NCBI RefSeq assembly: GCF_024586455.1
Contig: NC_065921.1
Location: 87,294,061-87,358,060 of the forward strand
Direction: 5' to 3'
Length of the DNA: 64,000 nucleotides
Origin: Bactrocera neohumeralis
Lineage: Eukaryota; Arthropoda; Insecta; Diptera; Tephritidae
Shown here: one piece after another, positions 34,540-47,004 of the stretch
Numbering within the stretch: position 1 is the first letter of the stretch
Layout: each line of letters starts with the position of its first letter
Translations under genes and position numbers: made by a program
Notes under the pieces: model-generated
Told to the model about the DNA's origin: nothing
What the model saw: the letters and a program-made list of their open reading frames with translations, nothing else
Database searches by the model: none

Positions 34540-36009
34540 CGCATTGACTTAGAAGGCTAACTCACAACTAAATAATTATTGACAAGTGATTATTGTGCTA
34601 AATCAGAACTTATATACTCATATATACATACATATGTACTAAATATGTTTATAATTTGTTTACTTTGGCTTTGAAATATTCAAAGGAAAGTACATCATAA
34701 CTCGAAAGTAGAAACATTTTTGAAATAACAAAATTGTATTACTTATTTATAATTTATTACTATTTTTATTAAGCTTTAGAAACATATGTACATACTGATA
34801 TATGCACACACACATACCACAGTCTATTTCTATTTCCCTGCAACACTAGAAGAAATTATTAACTTTTTACGACATTTATATTACGATTCATAAACATATA
34901 CATGTGTATATATAACTATATAAATATAGTGTATACATACATATATAATACACATATACATATGTATATTGCGTTAATTGGCATTAAAATAGGTCAGGCG
35001 ATAATATTCACTTACAGAAATCACATGGAAAAGGCGCACGCCCTTGTTTATAGGAAGGAAAGTCAATAATTGAGCGTATATTAAATAACAAATTTATTTT
35101 TTAAATATTTTTTTATTGAGTGAAAAATATTTTTGCAAGTTTTACCAGCTATTGACGTCACTTATTGTTACTAAGCTGTGATTCTTCAGGTTTTAGTTAG
35201 CAGGCTAACGTCACAGCCTTATAAAATGGCTTGGCAGGCCCATTTTTATGAGCAAAATTAATATAGTATATATGTACATACTAACATGCGTACGCGAGTG
35301 TATACATATGTATGTAGCTGCGAATTCATTGATTAAAAGCTGTAACACGAACATGTTTTGGTTGCGTGCTTGAGTGGTCAATTATAGTACATTTTTCATG
35401 GTAATCATGTAAAATATTTGACAGAAATAAAATATTAAATTGCAAAGTAATCAAAAACGTCCTAAAAATGTTTGCAATATATTAATAATATACATACGAA
35501 GTTCTGTATACTTACAGACTACTCTTCACTGAAAAATATATACCGTTTATTCTAAATTAAAGCGTTCATAACAGTATAAAGTGAAATACAATTTAACCAA
35601 ATATTTATCAGTTCAATTTGAATGACGCCTAAACGTATGCTATACTTCAAAGTAGCAAGGCGCCTTAATGCAAATTTCGCACTAGACCAGAGAACATAAG
35701 AGACTAAACAATAAAAAAAATTACGTAATGCTTTGAAGCTTGCACAGAAATTGTGAAAAACAATTTAAACATGTGAATCTAGATAATATAAGGGGTTTTC
35801 AATTTTATTCTTAAGCAAAAAGTATTTCTTGGGTGCGCATAGTATGCTACATGATGAATGCGAACTAACGTACATACGTTGTATACAAAATAGAAAAAAA
35901 TTAAATCGTATCTAATTATAAAGCAATGTTTGGTAAATTTTTGTTTAGAAAAAAAATAAAATAAATGCACTACGGTTTATATCAGATGATTAATGTCGAC
36001 ATTGTAGCC
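34540..36009. other. 3' flank of ETF-alpha
   Basis: No gene recognised. AT-rich with several CATA/TATG microsatellites (34630, 34790, 34900-34970, 35265-35320). Poly(A) signals for the minus-strand ETF-alpha gene would lie here, but none was clearly preferred. Confidence 0.4.
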
Positions 36010-37128
36010 TTACAATTTCCCTGTCAACTCTGGCACAGCTTTGAAAAGATCCGCCACCAAACCAATATCTGCCACCTGGAAGATTGGCGCTTCAGGATCT
36101 TTGTTTATAGCCACGATTGTCTTTGAGTCTTTCATGCCAGCCAAGTGCTGAATGGCACCTGAGATGCCGACAGCGATATATAACTCGGGTGCGACAATTT
36201 TGCCTGTTTGACCAATTTGCAGATCGTTGGGCACATAGCCAGCATCAACGGCAGCACGGGAAGCACCGACAGCAGCACCAAATTTATCAGCCAGGTCATA
36301 AAGTAGTTTAAAGTTATCGCCAGATTTCAAACCACGTCCACCAGACACAATCACTTTGGCACCAGTCAACTCTGGACGATCGGATTTAGTAAGTTCTTGC
36401 GAAACAAATTCACTCAATTGGGAGGCATAATCGCCAGTTGGTGCCTGTTCTACGGCGCCGCTACCACCAGTAGCAGCGGCAGGTGCGAAATTCGTACCAC
36501 GTACGGTTATCACTTTAACGGGATCTGTGGAGCGTAGCGTCAATATGGCGTTGCCAGCGTAGATAGTACGCACAAAGGTGTCTTCGCTCTTTACATCGAT
36601 AATTTCTGAAATAGGCGATACATCCAATTTAGATGCTACGCGTGGAAGTACATTTTTTCCAAACGCGGTGGCGCCAGCCAATATATGTGTAAACTTGAAT
36701 TGCGATTGAGCTGCCAGCACCAGAGGTGTGATAGATTCCGGAGTGAAACCCTTGAAAGCTGCGTTCTCTGCCACCAACACTTTAGCAACACCTTCGACCT
36801 TGGCAAGTGCTTCAGATGCCTAGAAATTTTTTACACGTTATTACTTTGTTGTTGATTATGCAAACATAAAGCGAGTAATACACTTACCGGACCACATTTG
36901 GTGCCAGCTACCAGTACTGTGACATCACCGCCGATCTTCTTCGCAGCGGAGATGGTGTTTAATGTAATCGGATTTAGTGCCTCATTATTATGCTCAGCAA
37001 CCACCAAGGTGCTCTTGCAGCGGTTGATCTGTAATAAATGTATTATTGTTTTTTTCACGTGGGCTTCATTCTTGCTTTCTGCTTACCAAACTGCTGCGAA
37101 TAAGATTCCTTGCATTGGAACTGAACAT
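36010..37128 (-). CDS. wal: Electron transfer flavoprotein subunit alpha, mitochondrial
   Basis: Exons on the minus strand are 37128-37087, 37028-36888 and 36819-36010, giving 330 residues as in the fly orthologue. It pairs with ETF-beta in the matrix and passes electrons from acyl-CoA and amino-acid dehydrogenases to ETF-ubiquinone oxidoreductase. The N-terminus MFSSNARNLIRSSL is a short basic, serine-rich presequence encoded by its own exon. The C-terminal FAD domain shows GGRGLKSGDNF (about 221-231), SRAAVDAG (248-255) and the family signature from LYIAVGISGAIQHLAG to VAIN (274-300). All splice sites are GT-AG with phase 0. It is head-to-head with the DUSP11 gene, with 621 bases between start codons. 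Confidence 0.96.
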
Positions 37129-37749
37129 TGTAGTTTAAAAAAATAAGAAGTAATTGCAAAAATAAATTATAGATGGTTTAGCTGCAATCTCCTGCAAAAA
37201 TGTTAGCTGATAAGAATTTTTCCTAAATCAAATATCGCTAATTAAACACTTACTCGCCGATCGCCACGAAAGTCCAAAAGTCGAATAACTCTTCAGACAG
37301 CTGTTCATGGTGAGTTGTACAATCAGCTGGTTTGTGTCTCAACTATGTTGGGCTACTGTCAAATGTGAAAACTTTAAATTCTATATAATTTATTCTATAT
37401 AATATTCTAAATAATAGCAATCTAAATTATTAATAATACTTTTTACCTTTTTTGAATATATTTATATCAACAAAAGCAATCTCGAAATTTGCAAACTTAC
37501 CACTTTTGTTGAGAGTTTTCGTGTGTTGTCAACTTCTTATGGTAAAGTGGCAGCATTGATTTTTGACATGTGTGCGTGCATACGATAATATATGTCAAGT
37601 ATCTTCGTAAATATTTATAGTTTTTAACAAATAATCAAATTTTGATAAATTTAATTGAAGTCTTCCACAATTTTAAATTCAAAGTGTATTCAAACGTATT
37701 TAAATATTTTTTGTTGTCCGTGCGGCAACTATCAAATAGTAGCAGGACT
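37129..37749. promoter_or_regulatory. Shared divergent promoter region of ETF-alpha and DUSP11
   Basis: Only 621 bases separate the two start codons, so both promoters must overlap here. The stretch contains CAGCTG E-box-like words (near 37299) and is otherwise AT-rich. No TATA box at a sensible distance from either gene was seen, which fits housekeeping promoters. Confidence 0.6.
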
Positions 37750-40700
37750 ATGGCACCTTCAATACCAGATAGGTAAGCGCTAAGAGCGGCAGCATGAAGC
37801 TCAAATGGTTTTCCCCCCCAATTCATTATAATTATGTACATACATACAAATGTAATAACTTGCAGATGGCTTAACTATACTCCAATGGGTCAACGGGTTG
37901 AAGGAACACGATTTATTGCTTTTAAAGTGCCGCTTCGGGAGGTGAGTCTTTAACGAGAAACTTATCTGTCGCTTAAATAGTAGTAGCCCTTATTTTTGGA
38001 ACCAATCGGAATGTTTATTTCGCCGTATCCATATTTAATGATACTATAGATAGATATGCACCTACCCTGCTATTCTTTCACTATATTTGGTTTTATAAAT
38101 GTTTACGAAAGGAACCTTACAAATTCGACGTTTGAACACCGTGTCACCGCAAAATTCCAAATTTTTTTTAAATAAACTAAATTCCGAAAACCGGTTATAA
38201 TTGTATCGGCAATATTGAACTCAAAAGGCATTTATTGCTGACAGGACTCATAGTGGCCAACATAAAACAAGCTAAAAATTGCGCATTTATTTGCATACAT
38301 ATAGGCTTATATGTATTTAGATCACAAGTTTATACATATGTATATATGTACATGTATGTATATACATATATGTAGTTCTTGATTAAAAAAACCAAAATTT
38401 TATAAATTATATTATTAATTTTTATTAAAAAAACCAATATACCCTACATTTTTGGACCACACGCCTTCTGACTGATGGTGCCGGAATAGCATGAGGCGCC
38501 ATTTCCTATTAAAGTCAAGGAAAATATGAATATGAAATTAAATTGTTTTACTTAATTAAATAACAGCAACTCCTAAAGGGAGCCGGTAGTTGGCATTGGC
38601 GGTTAGCGGTGGTTGTCATAAGTCTCTGTTTTTTCCTTGTGCGCCTTTATTCTTGTCGTATTGCTATTTATTCAATGCCTTGCCTTTACAGCTTTCCGAT
38701 CGAGGCGTACGATGCATGAACGCTGTTTTTGCATTCTTTGTTGCGGCTTTAAGTTAAATTTATATTAATTATACCACACAGAAATTCGCTCGCAGGCAAG
38801 ACATGTCACACCGTGGATGAAAAGGCGCACGCATGCGCAAGTGTCTAGTTGAAACTGTATATGCATATGCGTATTTGCTGTATTGAGATAGTGACTTTTA
38901 TTATTTTTCGTTAATTAAGCAATTTATTTTGTCAGACATTTAGGGTGGTCTCCTTGCTAAATGACTTGCGGGCCTATGTTGGTATTTTTCAATTTTGTCT
39001 TTGCATAATGAATTGCGTATATTTTAAGAGCTAACACAAGCTATAGTAAAAAAAATATATATGTAGTATATGTATAAGCACTTTTTGAGAATCAGGTCAA
39101 AAAATCAAGAATGTAACATTATTTTTGATTCGTATGTTCAGAATTCTAAGAAGCAAAACATAACCTAACTTTATTTTTGATTCGTATTTTCAAAATTGTA
39201 AGTTTTTTCCGTTTTCTATAGGCTGTTAATGAAAATGTGGACGAGCAGCGCCGCCTTGATGCCTCGATTTTACTGAAATCGATACCGAATTTGGGTATGA
39301 TTATAGATCTGACGAACACTTCACGTTATTATACGCCAGATGTAAGCACTTTTGTTTAGTTTCTTTTTTTAACAATAAATATTTATTTCTACTTTTGTAT
39401 ATATGTATGTATTTTTCGCTCACGTAGTGCTTTGTAAAGAAGGGTTTAGAGTACAACAAATTAATGATTCCTGGCCATCATACACCACCGCCACATTTGG
39501 TTGATCAGTAAGTATTGCCAACATACACATACATATGTAAATATAACGTGTAAAGTTTTTAATTGCTTTATCATGTTTTTTTTTATTTACAGATTCAAAA
39601 AGCTGGTCTTTAATTTTTTAAACAAAAACGCGGGTAACGGTAAGTAACCCAATAACCGGCACTAAAATAGTTTTTGCAGTAAATTTTTTATATATTTCTT
39701 TCCAAAACTATCATATTAAGAAATGTTATATATTTTCTACTTATCTTGTATTTATTTTAATTTGTTGATATTAATTAATTTTTTATGTAAAATATTTTTT
39801 TGTTATGTAAACTAAACATTTTTTATGTGAAATGTATTATTTCAGTATCAACTTTTGCAACAGCTACTCACCCACTTTATGCCTAGTAAGCGTCATATGC
39901 TTTCTGCATGCTTCACTCCATGCTTCAAGCCAATTATGAGCAACTCGCAAGTGCACCTACTTTAGCATACTATATATAAGTTGTGTATACCTTTCTAAAT
40001 AGCGAAATGGTAGATTGTGGACAAGTTACCACTTCGTGCTAACCGTCCCACGCGATTAAGATTGCCAATTAACCTAGACTTTTGAAACGTGCATCAAAAT
40101 TCCAACAATTACTTTCTCAAGTAGCCATAGGCCATAGCGAAAATGCTATTCATTTGCTAGTCAGTACAATAATATTATCTTTTCCGGCTGGTTTTACAAT
40201 TGTCACGTTTATAGTGATAATAAAAGTTAGCTTGTGTTGAGTTTTTAAGTTCCAGGAATATACATATGTATATTTTTACTGCTACTTACTATATACATAT
40301 ATTTTTTTTGACAAGTTGTCCATAAAACGCTCTCAATGCGCGGAATATCAACGTTTGTCGGCTTAACTAAAAAAATTCCATCCTTTAAAGACTATTTTTT
40401 AGCCAAAGAAAGAACAATTTACGCGACGGTCAATAAAATTAGTACAGACATAATGCAAATCTGTGTAAACAATGCACCCACAAATTGATATTGCAAACAT
40501 AACGATATGAACAAGCAAAGCACAACTAACAACAAATCAGTATTTGCGGTGGTCTTGTCATCAACAACAACAGAAATATCAAGGCTGGCCAAAACCGTGG
40601 CGTCTGAAGAAGCGACAACTGCGCCAACATCTGCAGTAGCGGAGGCGGCAGCTGCAGTGAGTGCTCGCCGGAGCCTACTCAACATTCGCCCGCTACGCAA

Positions 40701-42887
40701 TAGTTCAAGCAAACTATGCAAACATGACGAATCTCATGTAAAATGCTCATGCGCCTAGCACTCGCTCGCATCTTGCTGTGCAAATGCTGCTGTTGCGCTG
40801 ACATGTTCTTCAAAATTTATTGCCCATGTTAAACACTATATGTGTTGTTGTTACTGTTGTGCTTATTGTTGCCGTTGCAGCTTCCATGTCGCCGGCTTTC
40901 AACAGGTTTGCATTTTCGCATTTTTACTGTGTTTGAATATTATACCCGTACGGCTGTTGCACGAGCATTTAGATTATTTTGCGTACGCAGTCACTGCAGC
41001 CGCAATGTCTTTGGCAGCAACAAAAGCGCGTGTTTGGGCCAGCGCTTCATTTGCGGCTCAGTGTGTGGGTGTTGACATATTTTTGCGGTTGGTTTTTGTA
41101 AATTAAAATTTTGTGGTCGATTTCTTTTATGCGCTTTTACATTTTGGCGCATTCTTAGCGGCCTTTGTTGGCCGACAATGGCATCTTTACTGCAAATAAT
41201 ATTTGCTTTGTGCCATTTTTTCAACACATGCACTTATGACCCAAGCGGTTTCTCGCTACGAAGTGTTCTTCTAGGGGTATGTGAAAGGCTGCAAGCGGGG
41301 GGTACAGGTTTTGAGATATCCAAATGAAATTTTGCATACGTCTTTTTCTCTCCAAAAAACTGCTCATTTGTCGGAACCGTCGATATCGGTCCATTTTGGC
41401 ATATAGATGCCATACAAACTGTACGATTAAAATCAAGTGCTTGTATGGAAAACTTTTTTATTTGACTCGATATCTTCTTGAATTTTGACACGAATTATGG
41501 TCCAAGGCAACGCTATAATCTCCGAGTATTTGAGTCAGATCGGACACCTATAGCCTATAGCTGCCATACAAACTGAACGTTTACTATTTTGTTTTTGTAT
41601 GGAAAACTTTTTTATTTGACCCGATGCCATCTCGAAATTTGGCAATAGATCATTGTTCAAAGCAATCCTGCAATCTCCGAACAAATTGCTCAGATCGGAT
41701 CACTATAGCATATAGCTGCAATGCAAACCTTTATTTGCCATATAAACTTATTAAACTTTTTTTTAATATTTTCCTAAATAAGTATTCGTTTCGGCAAAAA
41801 TATGCGTTCCTGCGCAACTTATTTAAATCTCTGTTTTATTTATGATATATTCTATATAATATGCTCCTTCCAATACTTTTCAGACAAACTTATTGGTGTC
41901 CACTGTACACACGGCGTCAACCGTACCGGCTACCTAATATGCAATTACATGATATCCGAGTTAGATGTGAAACCTGAAGAGGCAATAGGCAGTAAGTAGG
42001 AACGAACTAAATTATTTACTTTTATTATTTGCAGTAAATTGTGTTCACATCGCATTCGTAATTCAATATCTTATCTATCGGAAAATTTTTCGAAATTTAT
42101 CCTAACAAATTACCAATAAAGCTGCACACGTTTTGATTTTCTCTTCCTTACGTCAGAATTCAATCTATCACGTGGTCACAAGATCGAACGGAAAAACTAT
42201 ATAGACTCGCTTTATAGTTTGACAAAAGCTGCCAAAGACGCCAACAACCCCGAAAGTAAGAACAACGCCAGCAACCTGGATTGCAAACCCTTGATTGAGG
42301 CGCCCAGCAAGGAACCAATCTCATGGCGCGCAACGCAGGCACCTAAACTGCCGCCGTCACCCACTGACCTCGATAGGCGTGATCGCTTCGAACGCGCAAT
42401 TTCATGGCGCGCCACGCAGGAACCTAAATTACCGCCGTCACCGAAGGAATTCGATAGGCGCGATCGTTTCGAACGCATACGACAGGAAGCAAATATGCAG
42501 CGTCAACGTGTCACCACCGCCGCCAACGCTGCAGCAGCACGTCCAGCGCGCCAATTGCTGGACAACAGCTTTGCCAATTCACCGCGAAACGAACGCAACT
42601 ATAGCAGTCGTTATGTAAATACTAGCAGACATTTGTCGCAAGGTAATTGGTAAGCCAGTGGGCACTGTGTCAACATATGCTTTAACTTGTCAATTATAGG
42701 TGGCGCCAGCTATCCCTATCCCAGCCACCGCCACTATGATACAATACGCTCGAATTTTAACCAATACGTTGATTATGCGCAGAACAATCACCGTTATGAA
42801 GACAGCATATATCGGGGGCGTTACGAACTCGACAATCGTATGCCTCAAAGCAGCAGACACCACCAGCATCCATATCGCCGCATATAG
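37750..42887 (+). CDS. DUSP11: RNA 5'-tri/diphosphatase of the DUSP11/PIR1 type (dual-specificity phosphatase fold)
   Basis: Coding exons are 37750-37772, 37866-37941, 39222-39341, 39428-39507, 39593-39639, 41884-41991, 42157-42642 and 42700-42887, in frame throughout, giving 375 residues. The family removes beta and gamma phosphates from uncapped RNA 5' ends and acts in the nucleus on RNA/RNP complexes. Visible marks: PDRWLNYTPMGQRVEGTRFI and AFKVPLRE at the start, IIDLTNTSRYYTP, then the P-loop HCTHGVNRTG with nucleophile C123 and R129, and the downstream SRGHKIERKNY. The 170-residue C-terminal tail is basic and polar. It contains a 27-residue tandem duplication (206-232, 233-259) and ends in a Tyr/His-rich segment. 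An alternative donor GTAAGC at 42650 would give a different, short end. Intron 5 is 2.2 kb and carries repeats. Capping-enzyme triphosphatase domains are the nearest alternative, but no guanylyltransferase domain follows. Confidence 0.93.
41275..41735 (+). repeat. Dispersed ~155-base-unit repeat family, copy 4 (in DUSP11 intron 5)
   Basis: CATATAGATGCCATACAAACTG, TATAGCTGCCATACAAACTG and TATAGCTGCAATGCAAACC (shown in part) stand near 41401, 41556 and 41713. CTGCTCATTTGTCGGAACCG and TGTATGGAAAACTTTTTTA between them match copies 1 and 3. It ends about 150 bases before exon 6. Confidence 0.82.
42318..42479 (+). repeat. 81-base in-frame tandem duplication in DUSP11 exon 7
   Basis: Two 81-base units (42318-42398 and 42399-42479) encode ISWRATQxPKLPPSPxxxDR and then RDRFERx. 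DNA identity is high and most changes are silent or conservative, so the duplication is moderately recent or selected. Confidence 0.92.
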
Positions 42888-43292
42888 CTTTTTGACGGCC
42901 CTTAACTTGCTTTGAGTTGACACAAATTTGTATATATGTATGTATGTACATATGTTTATGTATATTTATATGCCTCTTTTGGTCATCCAGTTTATATTGA
43001 TAAGCACAACTGCGTCTTGTGCGCTATTCTTCTATACAACTGTTGGTGTGTAATCAACAAGCATTATGTAAATTATGCAGTTATTTTGCAAATAGTTTAC
43101 AACTTTCATGTTTTATTTATGTCAGGGTCTAAACTCAAAATTTTAGTGAAACATTTTTTAAGTGCAATTTAAGCTTTCTTTGTGTCAATATGTTTTATGT
43201 AAGCTTTGCATAGTAAATTTCAAAGAAAATTTTTGAAATCTGGAACATTATGCAGATGTGTTATTTAAGTTTATATACAAGTACAAAAGGAT
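42888..43292. other. 3' flank of DUSP11
   Basis: Probable 3'UTR. No AATAAA close to the stop was obvious. TATG microsatellite at 42930-42970. Nothing else recognised. Confidence 0.4.
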
Positions 43293-44500
43293 TCGCTTAA
43301 TTATGCTTTCAATAAAAATCTAATGTATGCATATAAAAAACTAACAGGTGAATACTTAGGGGCGCACCTAGTGTGACAGCCAAAAAAAAAACATTATTTT
43401 TGGGAATTAAAAAAAAAACCCTACTGTATTGATGCTTTGAAATTTTGAGGTTATATTTATAGATATTTAAGAAGAGCACAAAGTAAAGTTTTTGAAAAAT
43501 TGAAAATATTTGGAAAAATTGATAATTTTGAAATTTTTTTGAAAAATTGAAAATTTCGCAAATTTTTTGAAAAATTGAAAAGTATTGAAAATTTTGAAAT
43601 TTTTTGGAAAGTTGAAATTTTTTGAAAAATTGAAAATTTTGAAAATTTTTGAAAAATTTAAAGTTTTGAAAATTTTTTAACAAATGAAATTTTTGGAAAA
43701 ATTGAATTTCTTTGAAAAATTTCGAAATTTTTTTGAAAAATTTAAAATTTTGAAAATTTTTGAAAAATTTAAATTTTTGGAAAATTTGAAATGTTTTTGT
43801 AAAAGTGAAAATTTTTTGAAAAATGGAAAATTCGAAAAATTCTTCAAAACAATAAACGTTTTTTTTTATTATATGGGAACTCCGATCTTTTTTGAATTAA
43901 AAAAGTTTGTTGATGTTGTGGCGGTAGAAAACATGTCTGCAAGAAATTTCGAGGAATGGTGCCAAATTGACGTTCCTTGACCGCATAAAATTTCGGGTGC
44001 GTTCCGGTTACTTATACCCAACCTTCATCTTCAAAATGAAAAAGGTACTCCACTGCAGCAGTCATAATAATCGGATCATTTGCCTTCGAGTAAGCACCGC
44101 AGCAAATGCGAAAAATGCTGTTTCGAGCAAAACGTGTTCAAAAATATACTGGGTACTCTATAAATGGCTATAACTCAACAACTTTTTGAGATATAGATTT
44201 GAAATTTTAGAGTGTTGTTATTTCTAAAGCTAAAAACTATCGAAATAATAAAAAAAAAATCGTTTTTTTCAGAATTTCACATTAGAGTGTTTATTCTGTA
44301 ACTCGATTCGAAAAAAAATTTACTTGAATTTGCATTTTTTGTATAAGGTAGCTCGATTTTCGCTTTTTCAAACCTATTTTCGAATAAAATATACGTTAGC
44401 GTTTGAGGTGTAGAAAGCAAAAAACGAAAAATGTAATTGGTAGAATACATTTTCGAATCAAGATACAGAATAGGGCCTCAAGTGTGCCCCTTAAAGCAAG
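43293..44500. mobile_element. Candidate non-autonomous DNA element with an AT-only minisatellite core
   Basis: A left end near 43354 (ACTTAGGGGCGCACC) and a right end near 44482-44496 (complement CTTTAAGGGGCACACTTG) form an imperfect inverted repeat. In between lie about 350 bases of GAAAATTTTTTGAAAAATT-type units (43490-43860), then about 600 bases of AT-rich unique DNA. A second truncated copy is at 33.8-34.1 kb with left end ACTTAAAGGGCACACC. No transposase is present. Exact ends and target duplication are uncertain. Confidence 0.5.
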
Positions 44501-46990
44501 TTTAGAGTTATTTTCGATACTTGAATCTTATGTTCATACTACTTTAAATATGAGCATTTAAAAGCGTACTAATCCAGCCACTTTTGCGCCAACTACAAAC
44601 GCACACACACACATGCATAAATATTGCGTAGATGGCACGCATTTAACGTATAAAAAATGCATCAAAATATCATATTTATCAGCAAACTTTAACCGCGATC
44701 GCTCCACTGACCAACTTCATGCCCGAACGCGACGAGATTTTAATCGCGATCGCGATAAATATTATGTATGTAGCTTGTTTCGTTGTAATTACCGCCAATT
44801 TGTCGTTGTCACAGTAATGCGGCGGCAATTCGCCACAGACGCATAGCTCATACGCAGCTCGTTATAAATTTGAATACGCAAACATACATACATATGTACA
44901 TACATACCTACGTGCGACATATACGCACCTCGGTGTGCTGCGCAACGGCAGCGCGAGGTCTGAGCGCGAAACGCGATCATCGTCACGATAAGCTGATGAG
45001 CGTCGAATTGTTAATGCAAAATGTTGGCAGAAAAAAAACTCGCAGTCAAAGGGACAGTCTATACGCTTATGTGTGTGTGTGTGTATACAAATATGACACT
45101 TGACCACCATGTCGTTGTAATAATGAACTGATCAAAAGCGTTAAACGCACAAGCTCAAATCGCCACGAAGGCGCGCAGTGGCGATAGCGTACGCAACGCA
45201 GCCGTGTGGCAAGTGGCAATAGCTGCGTCTGCGCGCTCCAGGCACCCAAATGACATATGTTTGATAAACGAGCTGGAACGTTTAGTTGCGATTCCGGGAA
45301 AGCGCTCGCCTTAAGTTGCATGTAAATGCGCGCATATCTTCACACGATCAGCGCTGATCTTCAGCGCTCCAGCGAGGCAACGTGCGCCGCGCCGCTTGCT
45401 GTAAAAATGAGATGTTTGCTGCTGATAAGCCGCATCACAACATGTCAAGAATTGGCGAAAGAATCTGATTTTCTACCTGCTTGTCGCAAATGAATTTTAA
45501 TTGGTTGTCAACTTAAGCGCTTTTGTTGGCACCGTCGGGCATGACATCAGCGTGACGGCGAAATATTCATAATATTGTATGTTTATATGTGGTGGTGGCT
45601 GTGGGAAAAATGAAGCATCAAAGCGTGAGAGCGCAGGAGCTTTGAATATTTACTTTCTTTGCAACAAAACTGCGTCGGGTGCAACTAATTAAGACTAAAA
45701 TTTAAAAAATTCTAAAAATTAATTTTTTGTTTGAAAAAGTTATGTTTCTTAAGATTTAATTAGATAAAAACTAATATATATCAAATCTCAATGTAAGAGT
45801 TATTGAGGCATGCAGTGGCCAATTTGATATCCCCTGCACAAATGGAAGTTTTCTGCAGCAAGCACCTACATACTTGCAACACATGGCGCCTGGTAGGAAT
45901 TGCAGATTTTGTATTTCAAAAAGAGCGCCACAAGCGCTGATACACAGAAAGAATTTACAAACAGATTTTTAGGCATAAGTATTTCATATCTATCTACAAT
46001 GTATATAATAATACTGTTTATACAATTTAATAAGTTAACGGTAAATATATAATTTCCGCAAAAAATTGAGTAATAATTTTTGTAATATTGAAATATGCAC
46101 ATTAAACGAAAAGTGAATTACTTTTTTCTATGAAAGGCAAAGTGTCACCCTGCGTGTGCTGATTTCCGGCGCCTGAAGCTATGCAACGTGCGTGTCGAGT
46201 TTCTGGGACGGGAAGTTAAAAGTGCGACCGCGGCAGTCACCTACTCCATTAGACTGGGCGCCTGGTGCAAATCGAGGAATTTGGTTGGCATTTAAGATAC
46301 ACTGAAAAAAATAATTGTATAATTTTTTTCTTTTACCGTATATTATTCGTAGAATTTTGACATTGATTGGAGCTGTTTTGGTGTAAAATAATCATTTGAG
46401 GTATATTTTTGGTTAGGATGGACGTTTTAATTTTTTGATTTGAATGAAATCATTGAAAAAGAAATAGAAAGTAAAAATTTGATATGAAAAAGTATAAATG
46501 GACAAAAAAAAAACGATGAAAAAACATGGAAAAAATAACTGAACATTTTACACGCTCGCAACTTGACCGATAAATGCTTTATAAAGTTAAACGGAAGCTC
46601 AAAATATTTGGTAAGACTTCCCATTCATCCGATTCAACGCATATTTGACACAAGGGTATATTATCAAAGCAACATTTCTCACGAATTTCAATAATATATC
46701 TCACGGTTTGATCGATCGACAAAAAGTGAGTCATACGCGCTGGGCTTTGTTGGCTTGAAAAGTTATGGTCCAATTTTTGGAGTCGAGATGGCATACCTCA
46801 AAAACACTATACATACATATGTGCAAAGCTTTATCCGAATATATTCATAGGTGCTTGATTTGTGTGCTGGAAAGTGAAAGAGTCAGATGGAATTTAAAAA
46901 TTTCCTCTATGTGAAGAAAGCCTTTGTCAGCGCCATTCACTTTAATAATGAGAATGCAAACGCAGTGGAATGCATTGGAATGGAAGTATG
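44501..46990. other. Intergenic DNA, GC-richer block at 44.6-45.6 kb
   Basis: No conserved protein on either strand. It contains a perfect 14-base palindrome ATCGCGATCGCGAT (44743-44756) and GT dinucleotides (45070-45085). The GC-richer block has the look of conserved regulatory DNA, but nothing identifies it. Confidence 0.35.
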
Positions 46991-47004
46991 TGGCTTTTAG
47001 TGAA

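Noticed and set aside
39846..39885. Possible extra 40-base exon in DUSP11 intron 5 (TTTCAG before, GTAAGC after)
   Set aside because: Its length is not a multiple of three and inclusion would break the frame just before the catalytic P-loop. At most a cryptic exon.
40507..40758. 83-codon frame in DUSP11 intron 5
   Set aside because: Ser/Thr/Ala-rich, no recognised family, an equal frame exists on the other strand, and it lies wholly in an intron.
43309..43980. Phe/Lys/Asn-rich frames on both strands
   Set aside because: They are translations of the AT-only minisatellite and carry no real protein signal.
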